Source: an uncultured Woeseiaceae bacterium (GTDB taxonomy: Bacteria > Pseudomonadota > Gammaproteobacteria > Steroidobacterales > Woeseiaceae). Taken from it: a stretch of 64,000 bases of DNA. Of this stretch, positions 54,519 to 62,523 are shown piece by piece (the stretch's first letter is position 1; every line of letters begins with the position of its first letter). Both the position numbers and the translations under genes were made by a program. Under the pieces are notes generated by a model, which was not told the DNA's origin, did not search any database, and worked only from the letters and a program-made list of their open reading frames with translations. The stretch is from the NCBI GenBank assembly GCA_945788625.1, contig CALZMQ010000012.1:1-64000 (forward strand), written 5' to 3'.

Positions 54519-55507
54519 CCATAGACCGCTTGTCAGTCAACGGGTCCCAGCGACTCAACGGGAAGGGCAGTGCGCTGGTGCATCTTGCCGCCGGCATCGG
54601 CGACATCGTGCTTGCGACGCCGCTGCTGATCGCGCTCGATCGCATGGGCTACGTGGTCGATGTCTGGCTGAGCGCGGATTACGAGGAAACGGACTCGCTG
54701 TTTGGCGACTGGAGCGTTATTCGGCGAATCCACGACGGCAACATGCCGACATTCGACATCGGCGCCTACGACGTCCTGATACCGGCCGTTCCGCCGTTCT
54801 CCTGGCGGCGCTTCCGGCGTTTCTACTGGTCCAGAGTCCAGACCGTACAGCGACCACCCGACGCGCTCTATTACGAGAACCAGCGCAACTATTACCTGCG
54901 GTTCTCGAGCAATCTCGGTTACGCCGGAGAGGCACCGCGAAGCTACCGATTGCCCATCTCCGTCTCGGAGATCGACTCGCTTTCAAAAAGAACCATAGGC
55001 CTGTTGCCCGGCTGCAAAACCGGGGAGATGGCGTCCAAGCGGTGGCCGTACTTCGACCGTCTCGCGGAGCGTCTCGAGGACGTTGCGATTTTCGGCACAG
55101 ACGATGATCTGACGTTGCCGTCGGGACAGAGGATGGACTTCCCGGAGCACGCCAACCTCTTCGCCGGCAAGCTGACGTTGCGGGAGACGGCCGAAGCATT
55201 GGCCAGCGTCGGGATAGTTGTCGGAAATGACAGTGGGCTATCGCATGTCGCCGCAGCGGTCGGCACGCCGACGATCATGTTGTTCGGGCCGACGCCGGAC
55301 CATTGCTTTCAGCCGCTGCCGAAGCATGTGACGGTCCTAAGGTCGGATCTGACCTGTCAGCCTTGCTGGTTCGAAAGAAGATTAACAAAATGCAATAAGC
55401 AATTGACTTGTTTGAGAGAAATAGGTGTTAGTAGTGTGATCGAGTCAATCACCGATGTCCTGGGCAAACAAGCGGTTCGTTCGTTCGTTCGTCCGCTGGC
55501 TTCGTAA
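54488..55507 (+). CDS. GT9-family (heptosyltransferase-like) glycosyltransferase
   Basis: The 339-aa product has the GT9 layout: LVHLAAGIGDIVLATPLLIA at the N-terminus, GLLPGCKTGEMASKRWPYFD (donor-site region) and GNDSGLSHVAAAVGTPTIML before the C-terminus. The enzyme adds a heptose- or hexose-type sugar to lipid A core or a related glycan. Start is uncertain: TTG at 54488 overlaps the FkbM gene by 31 bases, while a TTG at 54530 lies after GAGGAG. The final ~45 codons become AT-rich and contain a short GTTC tandem repeat. Its domain resembles the GT9 module inside the large fusion protein, so the block carries two GT9 activities. Confidence 0.88.
   Translation: MADAVSAEELAIDRLSVNGSQRLNGKGSALVHLAAGIGDIVLATPLLIALDRMGYVVDVWLSADYEETDSLFGDWSVIRRIHDGNMPTFDIGAYDVLIPAVPPFSWRRFRRFYWSRVQTVQRPPDALYYENQRNYYLRFSSNLGYAGEAPRSYRLPISVSEIDSLSKRTIGLLPGCKTGEMASKRWPYFDRLAERLEDVAIFGTDDDLTLPSGQRMDFPEHANLFAGKLTLRETAEALASVGIVVGNDSGLSHVAAAVGTPTIMLFGPTPDHCFQPLPKHVTVLRSDLTCQPCWFERRLTKCNKQLTCLREIGVSSVIESITDVLGKQAVRSFVRPLAS
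55475..55490 (+). repeat. Tetranucleotide repeat (GTTC)x4 in the 3' end of the GT9 gene
   Basis: Four GTTC units in a row lie about 15 bases before the stop of the GT9 gene. A change by one unit would shift the last few codons. Four units is short for a classical slipped-strand phase switch. Confidence 0.8.
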
Positions 55508-55552
55508 GGCGCGACGGTGACAACGATCGAGGACTCGAGGGATAACAATACA

Positions 55553-56917
55553 ATGAGCAGCCTTCCGATTTACGTCATCAATGTCTGGTGGGCCGACGAG
55601 CGTCTTCGGCGCTTCGAGGCAAACCACAGCGGGGCTCTTCTTCCGTATACACGGTGGGAGGGAGTCGACAAGAACAGCTTTCCGACCGACGTCAAGGGCT
55701 GGGCACGCGTAAGGGCGGGTGAATCTATCCTGGACGGAATAGTAGCGATACCTGGCCGATACAAACCGGGGAAGCTCGCGAATTTCACCAACCACTTGGC
55801 GATAATCAGGGATATCATAAGTTCTCGGGTTCCCGCAGCCATCATTTTGGAAGATGACGCTCGGGTGGTACGCCGGTTTCCTCTACGTCTCGAGGAGTGG
55901 CAGCTTCCTGGTGACACAGACATTGTGTTCCTCAACGATCGGGTCTCTGCCGACAATCAAGAAACCGTTGAAGCGACTCCCGTGGGCACTCTACATCCGA
56001 TTGCCGGTGGATGCGGTACGGACGGGTATCTCGTTACGCAACAAGGCGCTGAAAAGCTGGCGGATATTCTCACCCCTGTCGGCTCTGGCTCTTGCTGTAC
56101 AGATCTTGTGATTCTGGCGCACACCGCGTCTTTACAGGACCGGAATCATTCTCTGTATCCGAAGTGGTGCAATCAGCATAAAAAGAAGGTGCGGTTAAAC
56201 GGGTACAAAATAAACCCGTCGATTGTGCGCAATGAACATGGACCATCGATGCTGGAGGCGGGGGTTACGACGCAAGGAGATGAAAGGAACCGACCCTGGC
56301 GGCGCCAGTCATCATTTGATGCTGCCGCAATTATCCTTCCCTTTCTCAAGCGGACGCTAAAGCTCCGCGCGAAGTCCGTCGTGGATGTTGGCGTTGGCGG
56401 CGGAGAATGGCTGTGCGTCAGCCGGATGCTGGGGGCAACGAATCTCGTGGGTATTGGCCTCGAACCAGACCCGCATGGCGCTCTCGCTAACGAGAAGAGC
56501 ATTGAACTGATCAAGATCGATTTTAACGCTCCGCTCAAATTGCAAAGGAGATTCGATCTCGCTATATGCCTCGAGACTGTTGAGCACGTGAAAAAGTCGA
56601 GGTCGACGGCACTCGTGTCTGAAATTGCCGGCCTTGCAGATACGCTCGTGTTCAGCGCAGCCAGACCGGGGCAGGGCGGTATCGGGCACGTGAACGAACA
56701 GCTGCAGAATTTCTGGGTCGAGCTTTTCCAAGCTGAGGGTATGGAGTGCTACGACATCTTGCGGCCGAGATTTCTGACCGACAAGAGGCTCGTGTGGTGG
56801 TATAGGCAGAATCTCTTGCTGTTCACGAAATCGAAAGAGGTGCGGACGCGGGCCCGCCGACTGATGGCTGACGGGCCTGTTTTGGAGATTGATCTCAAGA
56901 GGAGTTGTCTTCGCTAG
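55553..56917 (+). CDS. GT25-like glycosyltransferase fused to a methyltransferase
   Basis: Translation probably starts at the ATG at 55553 (MSSLPIYVINVWWADERLRR), because GT25 proteins begin IYVINL-like at the very N-terminus; an in-frame GTG at 55517 is possible. Residues ~1-215 follow GT25 (LPS-biosynthesis) with the acidic IILEDDARVV near 105. Residues ~255-430 are a class I methyltransferase (VVDVGVGGGEWLCVS, the acidic DLAICLETVEH strand). The fusion repeats the theme of the large protein upstream: sugar transfer and methylation in one chain. Base composition is more AT-rich than in the flanking genes, which hints at transfer. It is the last gene of the glycan block. Confidence 0.82.
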   Translation: MSSLPIYVINVWWADERLRRFEANHSGALLPYTRWEGVDKNSFPTDVKGWARVRAGESILDGIVAIPGRYKPGKLANFTNHLAIIRDIISSRVPAAIILEDDARVVRRFPLRLEEWQLPGDTDIVFLNDRVSADNQETVEATPVGTLHPIAGGCGTDGYLVTQQGAEKLADILTPVGSGSCCTDLVILAHTASLQDRNHSLYPKWCNQHKKKVRLNGYKINPSIVRNEHGPSMLEAGVTTQGDERNRPWRRQSSFDAAAIILPFLKRTLKLRAKSVVDVGVGGGEWLCVSRMLGATNLVGIGLEPDPHGALANEKSIELIKIDFNAPLKLQRRFDLAICLETVEHVKKSRSTALVSEIAGLADTLVFSAARPGQGGIGHVNEQLQNFWVELFQAEGMECYDILRPRFLTDKRLVWWYRQNLLLFTKSKEVRTRARRLMADGPVLEIDLKRSCLR

Positions 56918-57084
56918 TCATGCAATCAAATCACACTCGCCGGCCTCTCGTAAGTCGAGGAACACGCGTCGTGCCCCATAGACACCACCACTGGCCGCAT
57001 ACGAAGCACGTATTAGCACGAGCAGCCTTTGGTCTTCGATGGGTTAACCCCTGATATCGCCGACACATCTGAAAAGGCCGATAA

Positions 57085-57306
57085 TGGCCGTGGAGGAGTG
57101 TCCTGCCAAAAAGAAGAAATTACTCGGCGGAGTTCAAACGCAGATACCGGCACGCCAGCTTTTTGAAGGGAAATCGGGTGGTTTTCAATATTGGCGGCAA
57201 CAAGTACAGACTTGTGGTGCACGCCAATTATCCGTTTCGAATCCTGTGCATTAGATTCGTAGGAACGCATGCCGAGTATGATCGTATTGACCCGGAGCAG
57301 ATTTGA
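57085..57306 (+). pseudogene. higB: HigB-like toxin remnant, N-terminally damaged
   Basis: The frame ends with the canonical HigB C-terminus (NRVVFNIGGNKYRLVVHANY, then FRILCIRFVGTHAEYDRIDP) and stops immediately before the HigA ATG. Upstream the frame holds a stop at 57082-57084 and no ATG; only a CTG at 57103 or TTG at 57163 could start it. Full-length HigB toxins are ~95-105 aa, while this frame gives at most ~73. So the N-terminal part that forms the first helices is missing or in another frame. The toxin is therefore probably inactive, or started by an unusual codon. Confidence 0.7.
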
Positions 57307-57666
57307 ATGACTATTCGACCAATCCGAAATGACAGCGACCACGAGAGTGCCCTGAAACGTATTCGCGTGCTCATGTCGGCACAGAACGATACGCCTGAAC
57401 GTGACGAACTCGAGGTACTCGCGACGCTGGTCGATATATACGAGCAAGAGCATTTTCCGATTGAGGCACCGGACCCGGTCGAGGCGATCAAGTTCCGCAT
57501 AGAGCAAATGGGCCTGGAGCGGAAAGACCTGGAGCCGTTCCTTGGATCCCGCGCTCGGGTATCGGAGATCATGAACAAACGCCGCGGGCTTTCATTGGCA
57601 ATGATCAGAGCGCTACACGAGAACCTCGAGATTCCGCTGGATGCACTGATTGGCGGAGAAGGTTAG
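57307..57666 (+). CDS. higA: HigA-family antitoxin (XRE-type HTH)
   Basis: The 119-aa product starts directly after the HigB-like stop (TGAATG). Residues ~15-50 (LKRIRVLMSAQNDTPERDEL, ATLVDIYEQEHFPI) are the HigA N-terminal region and ~60-115 the helix-turn-helix (IKFRIEQMGLERKDLEPFLG, SRARVSEIMNKRRGLSLAMI). The toxin-first gene order and overlap are as in classical higBA. HigA binds DNA and autoregulates the pair. With HigB damaged, this may now be a solitary regulator or a relic. Confidence 0.9.
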   Translation: MTIRPIRNDSDHESALKRIRVLMSAQNDTPERDELEVLATLVDIYEQEHFPIEAPDPVEAIKFRIEQMGLERKDLEPFLGSRARVSEIMNKRRGLSLAMIRALHENLEIPLDALIGGEG

Positions 57667-57760
57667 GCGCATCGAACGTCACGCGTTACCGCGGTAATTT
57701 TGTTCGAACCTACGTGAAGTAGTGGCCATAAGCTATTGATTCGATGGTTTGGACCTCGGG

Positions 57761-58834
57761 TCAGGGGGCAAGCGTATTGTTGATCGCCTCGATCAACGTA
57801 TGGGGAGAGACATCGTCGCCGGTGCCATCATCCACGCGCAGGTTGAGGTTTTGCTCAATGTGCAACCAGCGTGAACCCGTAAAACTCGTTGCAGGGTTCT
57901 GGCAAGGATCCGGTTGACCATTGACGTAGCGGCCAAGGGGGTTGGTCGTGCCGCAAAGCTGCTTGTCCGCGACGGGTTCACTGCAACTCAATGCGGCGCC
58001 CAGTGAGTAGGGCGCCAGTTCGTCATTGAGCGCATTTGTCAGCTGATTGACGGTTTCGTCGACAGGGAGGTCGAGCGTTGTTCCGGCGCTCAGACGAGCA
58101 ACGATGTCGCCATCGTCCAGGTTTGATGGGCAGGTCGAAGACCCGCACCCGTGAACCTGTAAGGTCATGGTCGTCGTGCTCTGGTCGTGTACGTTTGTTC
58201 CGAAATGATGAAAGTACGCATCAACATTATGGGCCGCATCGGAAACTTTGTACGGGCCAGCTGCTCCACAAACTGAGGTGGTCCCGGAACACGCTGAATC
58301 TGCGTTGTTGGCGCACCGATGCGAGGTCGACACGGACAGGAATCGAGCCCCGGTGCCGCGCATGACAGTGACCGATTCGGTGTTGGTGTCGCGATCGTAT
58401 AAAGGGTGCGGCGCTGATATGTGGTGCAATGCAACCGAGTCAAAATCAACGCAGTAAAATCCCTGGCCCCTGAGAACGAGCTCGCGAAGGCAATACAGCT
58501 CATTATTGCCATTTCCGGTGTCGGTCAGGCGAATCAGCTCGAAATTCAATGCAGTCGCCGTTTCGAATGCGGACTGCGTTTCTCCGGCAAGGAGATCGAC
58601 GAGAAGCGCGTCAAATCGATCCAGGTCCACTTGAGACGGAATGACGTAGCCCTCCGTGCCGGACTGGACGTACGGCAAGGTTGTCGTGACATACTCCGAC
58701 AGGTCGGCTGACAACCTCGGTATCTGTACTGCTGGCGGTGTCTGTACTGGAGGCGGTGAACCGCCACCGCCACACGCGACAATTAGGCCCGTGAGAAGTA
58801 GCGCAGCGAGAGTGAGTGTCGGGAGCGGGCTCAT
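57761..58834 (-). CDS. Putative lipoprotein, Cys-rich secreted protein
   Basis: The 357-aa product has a lipoprotein signal peptide (LTLAALLLTGLIVAC, Cys ~21), then a Gly/Pro/Gln-rich linker. The body (~45-350) includes the patterns VTVMRGTGARFLSVSTSHRC, VDAYFHHFGTNVHDQ, LQVHGCGSS and SRWLHIEQNLNLR. The His/Gly arrangement (TSHRC, HGCG, HIEQ) might be a metal-binding hydrolase site, but I cannot name a family with confidence. Paired cysteines suggest disulfides. It faces convergently toward the HigA gene and divergently from the next secreted protein, with an AT-rich island in the shared upstream region. Confidence 0.7.
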   Translation of the reverse strand: MSPLPTLTLAALLLTGLIVACGGGGSPPPVQTPPAVQIPRLSADLSEYVTTTLPYVQSGTEGYVIPSQVDLDRFDALLVDLLAGETQSAFETATALNFELIRLTDTGNGNNELYCLRELVLRGQGFYCVDFDSVALHHISAPHPLYDRDTNTESVTVMRGTGARFLSVSTSHRCANNADSACSGTTSVCGAAGPYKVSDAAHNVDAYFHHFGTNVHDQSTTTMTLQVHGCGSSTCPSNLDDGDIVARLSAGTTLDLPVDETVNQLTNALNDELAPYSLGAALSCSEPVADKQLCGTTNPLGRYVNGQPDPCQNPATSFTGSRWLHIEQNLNLRVDDGTGDDVSPHTLIEAINNTLAP

Positions 58835-59202
58835 TACAGTAGGAAACTACCAATTGCCGATAATGGCGACCAATGCAGTTTTGGGTCGAGGATATAGCCG
58901 ATGTCTATAAAGCCGCCGGATGCATCATAGTGCGTATAATGTATATTATGTTAAATAATTTATTTGGCTGGGATCGCGTATCTGCCTGAAGGCGCCCTGC
59001 TGTTGCTGCATAACCACTTCTCTCGATACCGGCAGGAAGAAAACCAGGAAGCACCGAGCCGTAACACTGAACAATCTGAGCCGCATGACATTACGCAGCG
59101 ACCGATTTTCGCCGCACTCCCTGTCTAATAATAAGTAGCACCACAAATATGGGCCGATGAATAAGCGGCGCATGCTTTAGCTGTGTGTCAGGGAGAAATG
59201 AC
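58835..59202. other. Divergent intergenic region (368 bp)
   Basis: No gene is supported in this stretch. It lies between the leftward lipoprotein gene and the rightward secreted-protein gene. An AT-rich island at 58925-58975 is the main feature. The rest is of ordinary composition and ends with AGGGAG just upstream of the ATG at 59203. Confidence 0.55.
58925..58975. promoter_or_regulatory. AT-rich island with dyad; possible divergent promoter/operator
   Basis: The island contains TATAAT at 58935-58940 and the dyad ATAAT-GTAT-ATTAT at 58936-58949. Both fit a sigma-70 -10 box or a repressor site. No good -35 box lies at the proper distance on the plus strand, so direction is not assigned. Confidence 0.4.
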
Positions 59203-60165
59203 ATGAGAAAGACACGCAAGAATCGTTTCACCGCTGCAATGACTGCGGCAATCACATTGATCTCAATATTCGGAACTGCCTCGGCCGGTGGTTTGTTGGC
59301 GGTTCCCTTCGACCAAGGTAATTTCGGCGCGTCAAAGAGTGTCGATAACCCCTATTGGCCCCTGTCGCCGAATATGGCGGCCACGACGTTCATTTACCTT
59401 GGCGAGACCGAGGATGGCTGTGTCTTCGACAAGATCGAGTCCAAACCAGCGCTGGTCAAGATGTTTACGGTTGCCCCGTACGATGCGGTCATGCCTCTGG
59501 TCGTTGTAGACACAGAGTGGGAAGTCGAGATGGAGTGCGGTGAAATTCGCGATGCGCTCGACTCGGACCGGAACTGGGTTCCGGAAGAAGGCCTCGGGGA
59601 GCTGACCCACGACTGGTACGCAGAGGATAATTTCCAGAACGTCTGGTATATGGGTGAAGCCAGCCGGGACTTCGGTGACGTCGAAATTGGTGATGAAGAG
59701 GTTGAATGCCCGTCCCTGGACGATTTGCCACTGGGGACAGCGCGGGACGATTGGCCCGAAATCGTGCCTGGCTCCGATGACCTGTTCCTGGCATGCACAG
59801 GCGGCTCATGGGAGGCCGGTCAACCAGGCCAGGAGGAAGGCGAAATAATCGGGATTCCCGGGATCGTAGTGCCCAGTGATACACCGTTCGGCGATGGCAC
59901 GGGTGCTCCGCTGACGCCGGGAACCTACTGGATGCAGGAAGTTGCCGAAGGCGCCCAGGACATGGCCAAGGTGCTCAGGACTGTAGCACCTTTGGATGAC
60001 TACGAGGCATGCCGCAAGGTCAAGGAGTGGAACCCGTTCGAACACGGAAAAAGTGTCGAGCACAAGTGGTATTGCACAGACGGTGACGGGCTGCTGCTCA
60101 TCCAGGGAATCGGAGGTGGCCCGACGGAAGTCGAGGAATTGGTTTTGGTATTCACCACTCCCTAG
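59203..60165 (+). CDS. Secreted protein with signal peptide, unknown function
   Basis: The product has a Sec signal peptide (residues ~8-29, AAITLISIFGTASAG). The mature part (~290 aa) is acidic (DVEIGDEEVECPSLDDLPLG) with scattered Cys and aromatic residues (FIYLGETEDGCVFDKIESKP, YWMQEVAEGAQDMAKVLRTV). No domain is recognised. The upstream GTG at 59185 lies in the same frame, but AGGGAG followed by the ATG at 59203 and the start of the hydrophobic segment favour the latter. A clear intrinsic terminator follows, so it is probably monocistronic. Confidence 0.7.
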   Translation: MRKTRKNRFTAAMTAAITLISIFGTASAGGLLAVPFDQGNFGASKSVDNPYWPLSPNMAATTFIYLGETEDGCVFDKIESKPALVKMFTVAPYDAVMPLVVVDTEWEVEMECGEIRDALDSDRNWVPEEGLGELTHDWYAEDNFQNVWYMGEASRDFGDVEIGDEEVECPSLDDLPLGTARDDWPEIVPGSDDLFLACTGGSWEAGQPGQEEGEIIGIPGIVVPSDTPFGDGTGAPLTPGTYWMQEVAEGAQDMAKVLRTVAPLDDYEACRKVKEWNPFEHGKSVEHKWYCTDGDGLLLIQGIGGGPTEVEELVLVFTTP

Positions 60166-60187
60166 ACGATGCGCTATGGCACGCGAC

Positions 60188-60210
60188 AAACCCCGCTTCG
60201 GCGGGGTTTT
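60188..60210 (+). terminator. Rho-independent terminator
   Basis: AAACCCCGC and GCGGGGTTT form a perfect 9-bp stem with a TTCG tetraloop, followed by a T-tract (stem at 60188-60209). It lies 22 bases after the secreted-protein stop on the plus strand and also partly serves the convergent SIMPL gene. Confidence 0.95.
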
Positions 60211-60242
60211 CCATGTCCCCTTCTGACCGTAGGCAGAATCGA

Positions 60243-60974
60243 TCACTCCAGCTCGAACATGACATGCACGGATTGCCGCAGCTCAATCGTTGACGGCTCG
60301 AAGATAGTCCTTTCATAGGGCGCGTTGATATTCATCATTGCCGGATAGGCTCTGTTTGCGCCAATTGCAAAATTCGCGACCGATGAGCGAATTGGCGATC
60401 TGGATATCGCATATACAGCCCCAACGGTCCGTGAGATCCCCTGGACGAGGTTTTCGCCAGAGCGTCGCGCATCGGCGCCCGCCTCGTTCATCAGGCGAAT
60501 TTCAATGGCTTCACGGTCAGTAACGTCAAAACTGGCATCCAGCGATGCGACGTTGTCCAGGCTCGCGATATCGGCGATAAGTTCCGAAAATTGTGAGATG
60601 TCGAGCAGTTCGACCTTGAGACGACGCGACACGTGATAGCCCACGATTTCCAGCTCAACCCGGTCTTTCCGGTCTCGCTCGATTTCTTTGACGAGGTTGA
60701 AGCTGGTAATCGCGTCGTCCGGGATCGCGTACTTCTCCAGCGTACCAAGCAGCGCGGTCAGTTGTTTCTGGACCCTACCGACCGCGACAGCTGATTGAGG
60801 ATCGAACGCGGATACGCGGACACTCAAGGTTGCTTTGTCTGGTCGTACCTCGGCGACAGCCTTGCCTTCAACCAGCATGAATGGGAATGGTGGCAGATCA
60901 TCCGCTAATGCGGGAATCGGAGCAGCAATTGCGAGCGCGACGGTAAGAAGGAAAGTACAGAGAAGATGATTCAT
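60243..60974 (-). CDS. SIMPL-domain (DUF541) periplasmic protein
   Basis: The 243-aa product starts at an internal ATG (60974) that begins a signal peptide (LLCTFLLTVALAIAAPIPAL), in preference to the upstream TTG-type start at 61016. The mature part is DUF541: VEGKAVAEVRPDKATLSVRV, VGRVQKQLTALLGTLEKYAI, DAITSFNLVKEIERDRK and IGYHVSRR-like VGYHVSRRLKVEL. SIMPL proteins form periplasmic oligomers of unclear role, often linked to envelope or stress response. It is transcribed toward the terminator at 60188. Confidence 0.9.
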   Translation of the reverse strand: MNHLLCTFLLTVALAIAAPIPALADDLPPFPFMLVEGKAVAEVRPDKATLSVRVSAFDPQSAVAVGRVQKQLTALLGTLEKYAIPDDAITSFNLVKEIERDRKDRVELEIVGYHVSRRLKVELLDISQFSELIADIASLDNVASLDASFDVTDREAIEIRLMNEAGADARRSGENLVQGISRTVGAVYAISRSPIRSSVANFAIGANRAYPAMMNINAPYERTIFEPSTIELRQSVHVMFELE

Positions 60975-61123
60975 GACGGGACCCACTCCTTCGTGTGTTC
61001 CCGCACGCAACAACAATACCTTGAACTACGAGGTATGTCCACCGGTCTTTGTATCACGGCACCTGGATCGCGTTATTGATCTAGAATAGGTATTACACAG
61101 TCGGAATCCCTGGAGGATGGATC

Positions 61124-62032
61124 ATGGGCACACTCGTTGCATGGCGTTATCCAACGGTTTTATTCGCGAAGTTGGCCGATCACACCTACGTCACCTGCGG
61201 AAATGGCGGCGCGCGCTGGAAATGCTGGGGCGGCGATACCGGCGGCACGGCGCTTCGCCAGGGACAAGGCAGCACCAAGCGTGCGGATGCCATCGCCGAA
61301 CCCGATGGTAAGGCAGGAATAACCTGTTATTTGATCAATGGTGTGTGCCATCAGGCGGCCAACAGAATCCTCATGCCCGCAGGAATCACGGTCAGGGGCG
61401 CAAAGGGCTATTACGTTTCCGAGTCGATGTTCGGCACTTACGGCAGGCCCCGTGGCTTTCTGGGCGCCTGCAAGGCACCCTTCCATCAACACCCAAACGT
61501 CAGCGGCGAACTGGCTGAATGCGAGGAAGGTACGGGTGGTCTGTCCGACGATGAGTCAGAGTCGGTTGTCGCTATAGAGAGTCTTGAAGCCGAATCAAGC
61601 GACTTCCAACAATATCTGGGGCGCGTAACCGCCATGTACGAAACGGCGGAAATGGAAACGCTGGAGGTTGAGGCCGAACAGTCGCAAGATTTCCAGCTGA
61701 GCCTGTTCAGCGAATTGGTGAGCTTCAAGTTGACCTCGTCCTTCATGGACACCAAAAATGCCTCTCACGCCTTGGAAATCAGGGGCAGCGTCGAGCAAAA
61801 ACGCAGCCCTCTCGAAGAGAGCCTGCAGGCCAAAGAGATTGCGATTGAGGAATTCCTGGAAGAACACAATCGCCTGACCGAGGAATTTCAGTATGACCTC
61901 GCAAATTCGCTGACTGCCGATGAATACCGCTCGCTGCTCGAACTTGAACCCGGGGACGTCGTCATTCTTGGCGACCCGGATATCATGAAGGAAGCCTACG
62001 GTTCCGGCGGAGAACTCACTTCCGCCACGTGA
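61124..62032 (+). CDS. Uncharacterised protein with Cys/His-rich N-domain and acidic helical C-domain
   Basis: The 302-aa product follows a good GGAGGA six bases before its ATG. Residues ~1-125 are compact and Cys/His-containing (TYVTCGNGGARWKCWGGDTG, ITCYLINGVCHQAANRIL, YVSESMFGTYGRP), which looks like a small metal-binding or peptidase-like fold. Residues ~130-300 are Glu-rich and helical (LEAESSDFQQYLGRVTAMYE). I do not recognise the family. It is the first gene of a three-gene unit with a small charged protein and a lipase, overlapping the next start. Confidence 0.65.
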   Translation: MGTLVAWRYPTVLFAKLADHTYVTCGNGGARWKCWGGDTGGTALRQGQGSTKRADAIAEPDGKAGITCYLINGVCHQAANRILMPAGITVRGAKGYYVSESMFGTYGRPRGFLGACKAPFHQHPNVSGELAECEEGTGGLSDDESESVVAIESLEAESSDFQQYLGRVTAMYETAEMETLEVEAEQSQDFQLSLFSELVSFKLTSSFMDTKNASHALEIRGSVEQKRSPLEESLQAKEIAIEEFLEEHNRLTEEFQYDLANSLTADEYRSLLELEPGDVVILGDPDIMKEAYGSGGELTSAT

Positions 62033-62475
62033 TGGCGAGCGGTTCGATGGCAGAAGGATTCGATTTTGGACCACGACTGAGCGACGAGGAATACGATCGC
62101 AGCGTCGTCGAATTGCAGGCAAACCTGCCACCGATGCAAAGCCGTGAGCAGGAACGCCAGCTTCGCCGCCAGGAACTGGAACTTGCCATCAATCATCGCC
62201 TGGGTATCGAGTTCCCCAAGGCAAGACGGGACGCCTTGTGGGCCGTCAAGGAGCGCATCGAGCGCAAGAGAATGCGCTTGAGCGCCAAATACTTTGTTCG
62301 GCGATTATTTGGCAGAGCGGCCATTCCGAAAGGCCTTGCCGAGGATGCCCAGGGCCTGGCCGGCATCATGGTCGACGCTTTCGCCGAAGTACTCGACGAA
62401 AACGAACTGCGCAGCTTCTTCGACCTGGAAAAAGGCGAGAAACCGTCGTTACCGATCCCGAACGAGGTGAAATGA
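62032..62475 (+). CDS. Small uncharacterised helical protein
   Basis: The 147-aa product starts at the ATG at 62032, whose first base is the last base of the preceding stop; a GTG at 62029 is also possible. It is charged and helical (LSDEEYDRSVVELQANLPPM, RRQELELAINHRLGIEFPKA, KERIERKRMRLSAKYFVRRL) with no membrane segment. No known domain is evident. Tight coupling to the preceding and following genes suggests a partner of one of them. Confidence 0.65.
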   Translation: MASGSMAEGFDFGPRLSDEEYDRSVVELQANLPPMQSREQERQLRRQELELAINHRLGIEFPKARRDALWAVKERIERKRMRLSAKYFVRRLFGRAAIPKGLAEDAQGLAGIMVDAFAEVLDENELRSFFDLEKGEKPSLPIPNEVK

Positions 62476-62523
62476 GAAGCGCCCTACTCCCTGCCCGTAC
62501 TTTTGAATAATCTCGAGAAATCG

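Noticed and set aside
57013..57507. 164-aa minus-strand open frame over the HigB/HigA region
   Set aside because: Opposite to a recognised HigA and a HigB-like sequence; lacks any motif.
58925..58975. Firm sigma-70 promoter assignment for the secreted-protein gene
   Set aside because: TATAAT is present but no -35 box at proper spacing, and distance to the start (~260 bases) is long.
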